From a bacterium (GTDB taxonomy: Bacteria > Chloroflexota > Dehalococcoidia > Tepidiformales > Tepidiformaceae), in NCBI GenBank assembly GCA_945861295.1, contig CAMAUF010000164.1, forward strand, positions 1 through 5,892: 5,892 bases of DNA, read 5' to 3'. Numbering within the stretch: position 1 is the stretch's first letter; each line of letters begins with the position of its first letter. Positions 4,042 to 5,892 of this stretch are shown here, piece after piece. A program made the position numbers and the translations under genes. The notes beneath the pieces were generated by a model that did no database searches, had not been told where the DNA came from, and saw only the letters and a list, made by a program, of their open reading frames with translations.

Positions 4042-5319
4042 TTAGCGGTCCCAAACGACCGGCAGGCGCTTGACCGAGCGCATGGCCGTGCCTTCGCCCA
4101 TGACCGGGTTCTCGCCGGGCTTGATCCGCGGGTGCTTGACGGCGTCGAGCAGCATCTTCGAGCCGGTGACAGCCTCCATGCGGGCGAGCTGGTAGCCAAG
4201 GCAGAAGTGCTTGCCGAGGCCAAAGCCGACGTGGCTCGCGCGCCCGTCCTCGCGGGTACCGACGCGCACCTCCTTGCCCATCCAAAGGTCATTACGGTGG
4301 ATGTCGAACGTATCCGGGTTAGCGAAGACGCGCTCGTCGCGGTTGGCCGAGTGCATGGAGACCTGGACGGCGTCGCCGGCCTTGATCCGCTGGCCGCCCC
4401 ACTCGAAGCCGACGAGGGCGTTGCGCGGTTCGCCGCCGACGGGGCCGGAATGGCGCATCGTCTCGGTGAAGGCGTTGTCGAGCAGGTCAGGGTTCGCCTT
4501 GATCTCTTCGAACTGGGCGGGATGGTTGAGGATCAGCCACCACAGGTTCGCGATCGCCTTGTCGGTCGTTTCGCCGCCCGCCGTCAGCAACAAGCTCACG
4601 AAAGACTTGATTTCGTAGGCGGTCAGCTTCTGGCCGTCGACTTCGGCCGCGCAGAGCTTCGAGATTAGGTCGTCGCCGGGGTCGGCCATGCGCTTGCGAA
4701 CGTAGGGGTCGATGTAGTCGTGGAACTGGCGATTGAGGTCGACGGCCTTCGCGCGGCGCACCGGATCGGGCCCGAGGCCGGCGATGAAGGTCGTGAAGCA
4801 CGCGTGAAAGAAGACGTGGTCCGACTTCGGCAAGCCCAGGGCGTCGATGATCACGTTGGCCGGAAGACGGGTGGAGAATTTGTCGACCAAGTCAGCCTCG
4901 CCCTGGGCGATGAACTGGTCGATGAGGTCGGCCGCGGCCTGTGGCGCGAACTTCTCGATCAGGTCGTGCGTGTTCTGTTCGACGACTGGCAGGAAGGCGG
5001 CGAGCTTTTGGCCGACGAACTCGGGCGCGATGATGTTGCGCTTCTGGGTGTGCTCGTCGCCGTCCATCGCGGTGAGCGACGGCCCGAAAACGACGTTGTG
5101 TGAGGCCTCCATGATCGTGCTGGACAGGCGGGCATGGTCCTTGAAGCCCGCGACGACGTCGTCGTAGCGCGTCACGAGCCAGCTGCCGTTCAGCGGGTTG
5201 CGCCAGATCGGATGATGGTCGCGGAGGTAACGGTAGATGCCCCAGGGTTCGCGGACGAACTCCGGCGAGCCGAGCATGGCAGGGTCGAAGGTGGCGTCAG
5301 TGATGGCGGAGGTGGGCAC
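4042..5319 (-). CDS. Cytochrome P450 (soluble bacterial class)
   Basis: This 425-residue heme monooxygenase should insert one oxygen atom into an organic substrate with electrons from a ferredoxin and reductase, neither of which is in the window. It has no membrane anchor. Diagnostic motifs, in order: C-helix DGDEHTQKRN (86-95), I-helix oxygen-activating AGGETT (247-252), K-helix ExxR as ETMR (286-289), P-x-x-F-x-x-x-R (335-342), and the heme loop FGLGKHFCLG (366-375) with Cys373 as axial thiolate. The stretch between the P-x-x-F-x-x-x-R motif and the heme loop is longer than usual by about 15 residues (LWMGKEVRVGTREDG). The D/E-helix region carries three consecutive 12-residue look-alike units (119-154). 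The start is GTG 5319, with GGGAGG five bases upstream. It leads the SDR genes; the family (CYP number) cannot be assigned here. Confidence 0.96.
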   Translation of the reverse strand: MPTSAITDATFDPAMLGSPEFVREPWGIYRYLRDHHPIWRNPLNGSWLVTRYDDVVAGFKDHARLSSTIMEASHNVVFGPSLTAMDGDEHTQKRNIIAPEFVGQKLAAFLPVVEQNTHDLIEKFAPQAAADLIDQFIAQGEADLVDKFSTRLPANVIIDALGLPKSDHVFFHACFTTFIAGLGPDPVRRAKAVDLNRQFHDYIDPYVRKRMADPGDDLISKLCAAEVDGQKLTAYEIKSFVSLLLTAGGETTDKAIANLWWLILNHPAQFEEIKANPDLLDNAFTETMRHSGPVGGEPRNALVGFEWGGQRIKAGDAVQVSMHSANRDERVFANPDTFDIHRNDLWMGKEVRVGTREDGRASHVGFGLGKHFCLGYQLARMEAVTGSKMLLDAVKHPRIKPGENPVMGEGTAMRSVKRLPVVWDR

Positions 5320-5349
5320 TTGACCCTCCCGGGGCCGGTGATGGCACGA

Positions 5350-5355
5350 ATCATA
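5350..5355 (-). promoter_or_regulatory. -10-like box (TATGAT) for the P450-SDR operon
   Basis: TATGAT on the minus strand matches the -10 consensus at five of six positions and lies 30 nt before the GTG of the P450, leaving room for its GGGAGG ribosome binding site. The -35 region at 17 bp is GC-rich and unconvincing, which would fit an activator-dependent or alternative-sigma promoter. Confidence 0.4.
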
Positions 5356-5412
5356 CGCGAACGCGCGTGGGGGCCGCGCAACTGTTGGAGCTCACGCCGT
5401 CCGCCATCTGGC

Positions 5413-5434
5413 CGGACACTCTTGAGCCTGTCCG
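5413..5434. promoter_or_regulatory. Inverted repeat CGGACA-N10-TGTCCG in the divergent spacer (operator candidate)
   Basis: Two perfect 6-bp arms (5413-5418 and 5429-5434) face each other across 10 bases in the 185-bp spacer between the P450 and the acyl-CoA dehydrogenase-like gene. A second, overlapping dyad GTCC-GCA-GGAC occupies 5430-5440. The layout resembles operators of TetR- or GntR-type repressors of catabolic clusters. The site is 24 bp upstream of the TATAAT at 5459, so a bound protein could affect both directions. No regulator gene is in the window. Confidence 0.45.
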
Positions 5435-5458
5435 CAGGACGATAGGATCCTCCACAGC

Positions 5459-5464
5459 TATAAT
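5459..5464 (+). promoter_or_regulatory. Consensus -10 box (TATAAT) for the acyl-CoA dehydrogenase-like gene
   Basis: A perfect TATAAT lies 40 bp before the GTG start at 5505. The expected -35 position 17 bp upstream reads AGGACG, a poor match. The gene also has GAGGAG at 5491-5496 as ribosome binding site, so this message has an ordinary leader, unlike the leaderless-type TA genes. Confidence 0.5.
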
Positions 5465-5504
5465 ACTGCCGCCGCCAAGGAAAGTGTGGCGAGGAGCCCA
5501 ACGC

Positions 5505-5892
5505 GTGACTGCGCCAACCCCGGTTTCCGTCTTTCTCGAACGCATCAGCGCCATTGCGCCGTTGATTCGCGACCACGTCGAATGGAGCCAACGCGAACGG
5601 CGGTTGGCGCCAGCCGTGGTGGAGGCGTTCCACGACGCGGGCTTGTTCCGGCTCCTGATCCCGCGCGAGTTCGGCGGGGAGGGTATACAGGAGCACGAGG
5701 TCCTCCCGATGGTCGAAGCCGTGTCCCGCATCGACGCCTCCGCCGGGTGGAACCTCGCGATTGGCAACGGCTCAAGCGGCTTTATCCGCTGCCTTGAGGA
5801 GTCGGCGGCCGCGGAGATCTTCGCGGTCCCACGCTTGCTCGCGGCCGGAAGCGCCAGCCCGACCGTCCGGTTTCGCGAGGTCGAAGGCGGCT
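5505..5892 (+). CDS. Acyl-CoA dehydrogenase / HsaA-type flavin monooxygenase family protein, N-terminal part (runs off the window)
   Basis: 129 codons are open from GTG 5505 to the window edge. The sequence is the N-terminal helical domain of the acyl-CoA dehydrogenase fold: IAPLIRDHVEWSQRERRLAP (about 16-35), VVEAFHDAGLFRLLIPREFG (about 37-56) with the family's G-L/F-x-x-L-x-P-x-E-x-G-G signature, then VEAVSRIDASAGWNLAIGNG (about 69-88), and AAEIFAVPRLLAAGSASPTV. The S-R-x-D-A-S-A-G-W pattern and lack of an obvious CoA dehydrogenase catalytic region so far recall the group D flavin monooxygenases (HsaA, DszC, HpaH type) as much as true acyl-CoA dehydrogenases; the missing C-terminal half would decide. 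The start has GAGGAG 8 nt upstream and TATAAT further up. It is divergent from the P450 across a shared spacer, which suggests common control and a role in the same degradation pathway. Confidence 0.85.
   Translation, partial: MTAPTPVSVFLERISAIAPLIRDHVEWSQRERRLAPAVVEAFHDAGLFRLLIPREFGGEGIQEHEVLPMVEAVSRIDASAGWNLAIGNGSSGFIRCLEESAAAEIFAVPRLLAAGSASPTVRFREVEGG

Noticed and set aside
3213..4073. Long plus-strand ORF (286 codons) antisense to the first SDR
   Set aside because: Antisense shadow typical of GC-rich coding DNA; no motifs.
3240..4292. 350-residue reading of the first SDR with an 88-residue N-terminal extension
   Set aside because: The extension overlaps the P450 in another frame and is Ala/Ser/Arg-rich; the TTG at 4028 has a strong ribosome binding site and starts the fold.
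3316..4668. Long plus-strand ORF (450 codons) across the SDR and P450
   Set aside because: It spans two well-supported minus-strand genes, is low-complexity, and has no recognisable domain.
1..5892. Insertion sequence, CRISPR array, tRNA or rRNA
   Set aside because: No transposase motifs, terminal inverted repeats with target duplications, regular repeat-spacer structure or tRNA cloverleaf were seen on either strand.

Overview
The window is GC-rich bacterial DNA in two parts: a cluster of small toxin-antitoxin (TA) genes in several states of decay (about 92-2347), and a catabolic cluster built around a cytochrome P450 (2380-5892). No taxonomic marker is present. Several genes have a TANNNT -10-like box 6-8 nt before the start codon and no Shine-Dalgarno sequence, which suggests leaderless transcription. 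Together with high GC this would fit an actinobacterium or a Chloroflexota/Dehalococcoidia-like lineage, but that assignment is weak.

Left part. On the minus strand lie an intact short hicB (289-510) and a downstream hicA (92-302) broken by one extra base. Upstream of them, at 564-787, is a second hicB copy that is readable only across several frames. A carboxymuconolactone decarboxylase/AhpD-like gene (853-1485, plus) follows. Next is an intact-looking hicB-hicA pair (1565-1977, plus; 4-nt stop/start overlap). It converges on a RelE/HigB-type toxin remnant and an Xre antitoxin-like gene (2347-1989, minus). The two convergent genes share a 19-nt hairpin that contains both stop codons. The stretch therefore holds three TA loci plus one orphan decayed hicB, and only one pair looks functional.

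Right part. On the minus strand, a P450 (5319-4042), an SDR dehydrogenase (4028-3240) and a second, divergent SDR (3183-2380) run in the same direction. The P450 and first SDR are 13 bp apart and both have strong ribosome binding sites; the second SDR appears to have its own leaderless promoter. Divergent from the P450, across a 185-bp spacer with -10-like boxes and a CGGACA-N10-TGTCCG inverted repeat, an acyl-CoA dehydrogenase/flavin monooxygenase family gene starts at 5505 and leaves the window. The likely logic is P450 hydroxylation of an aliphatic or alicyclic substrate, alcohol oxidation by the SDRs, and a flavoenzyme desaturation or hydroxylation step, under one local regulator outside the window. 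The substrate cannot be named from this sequence.

Bases 1-91 hold nothing I recognise. No RNA gene, CRISPR array, insertion sequence or attachment site was seen.
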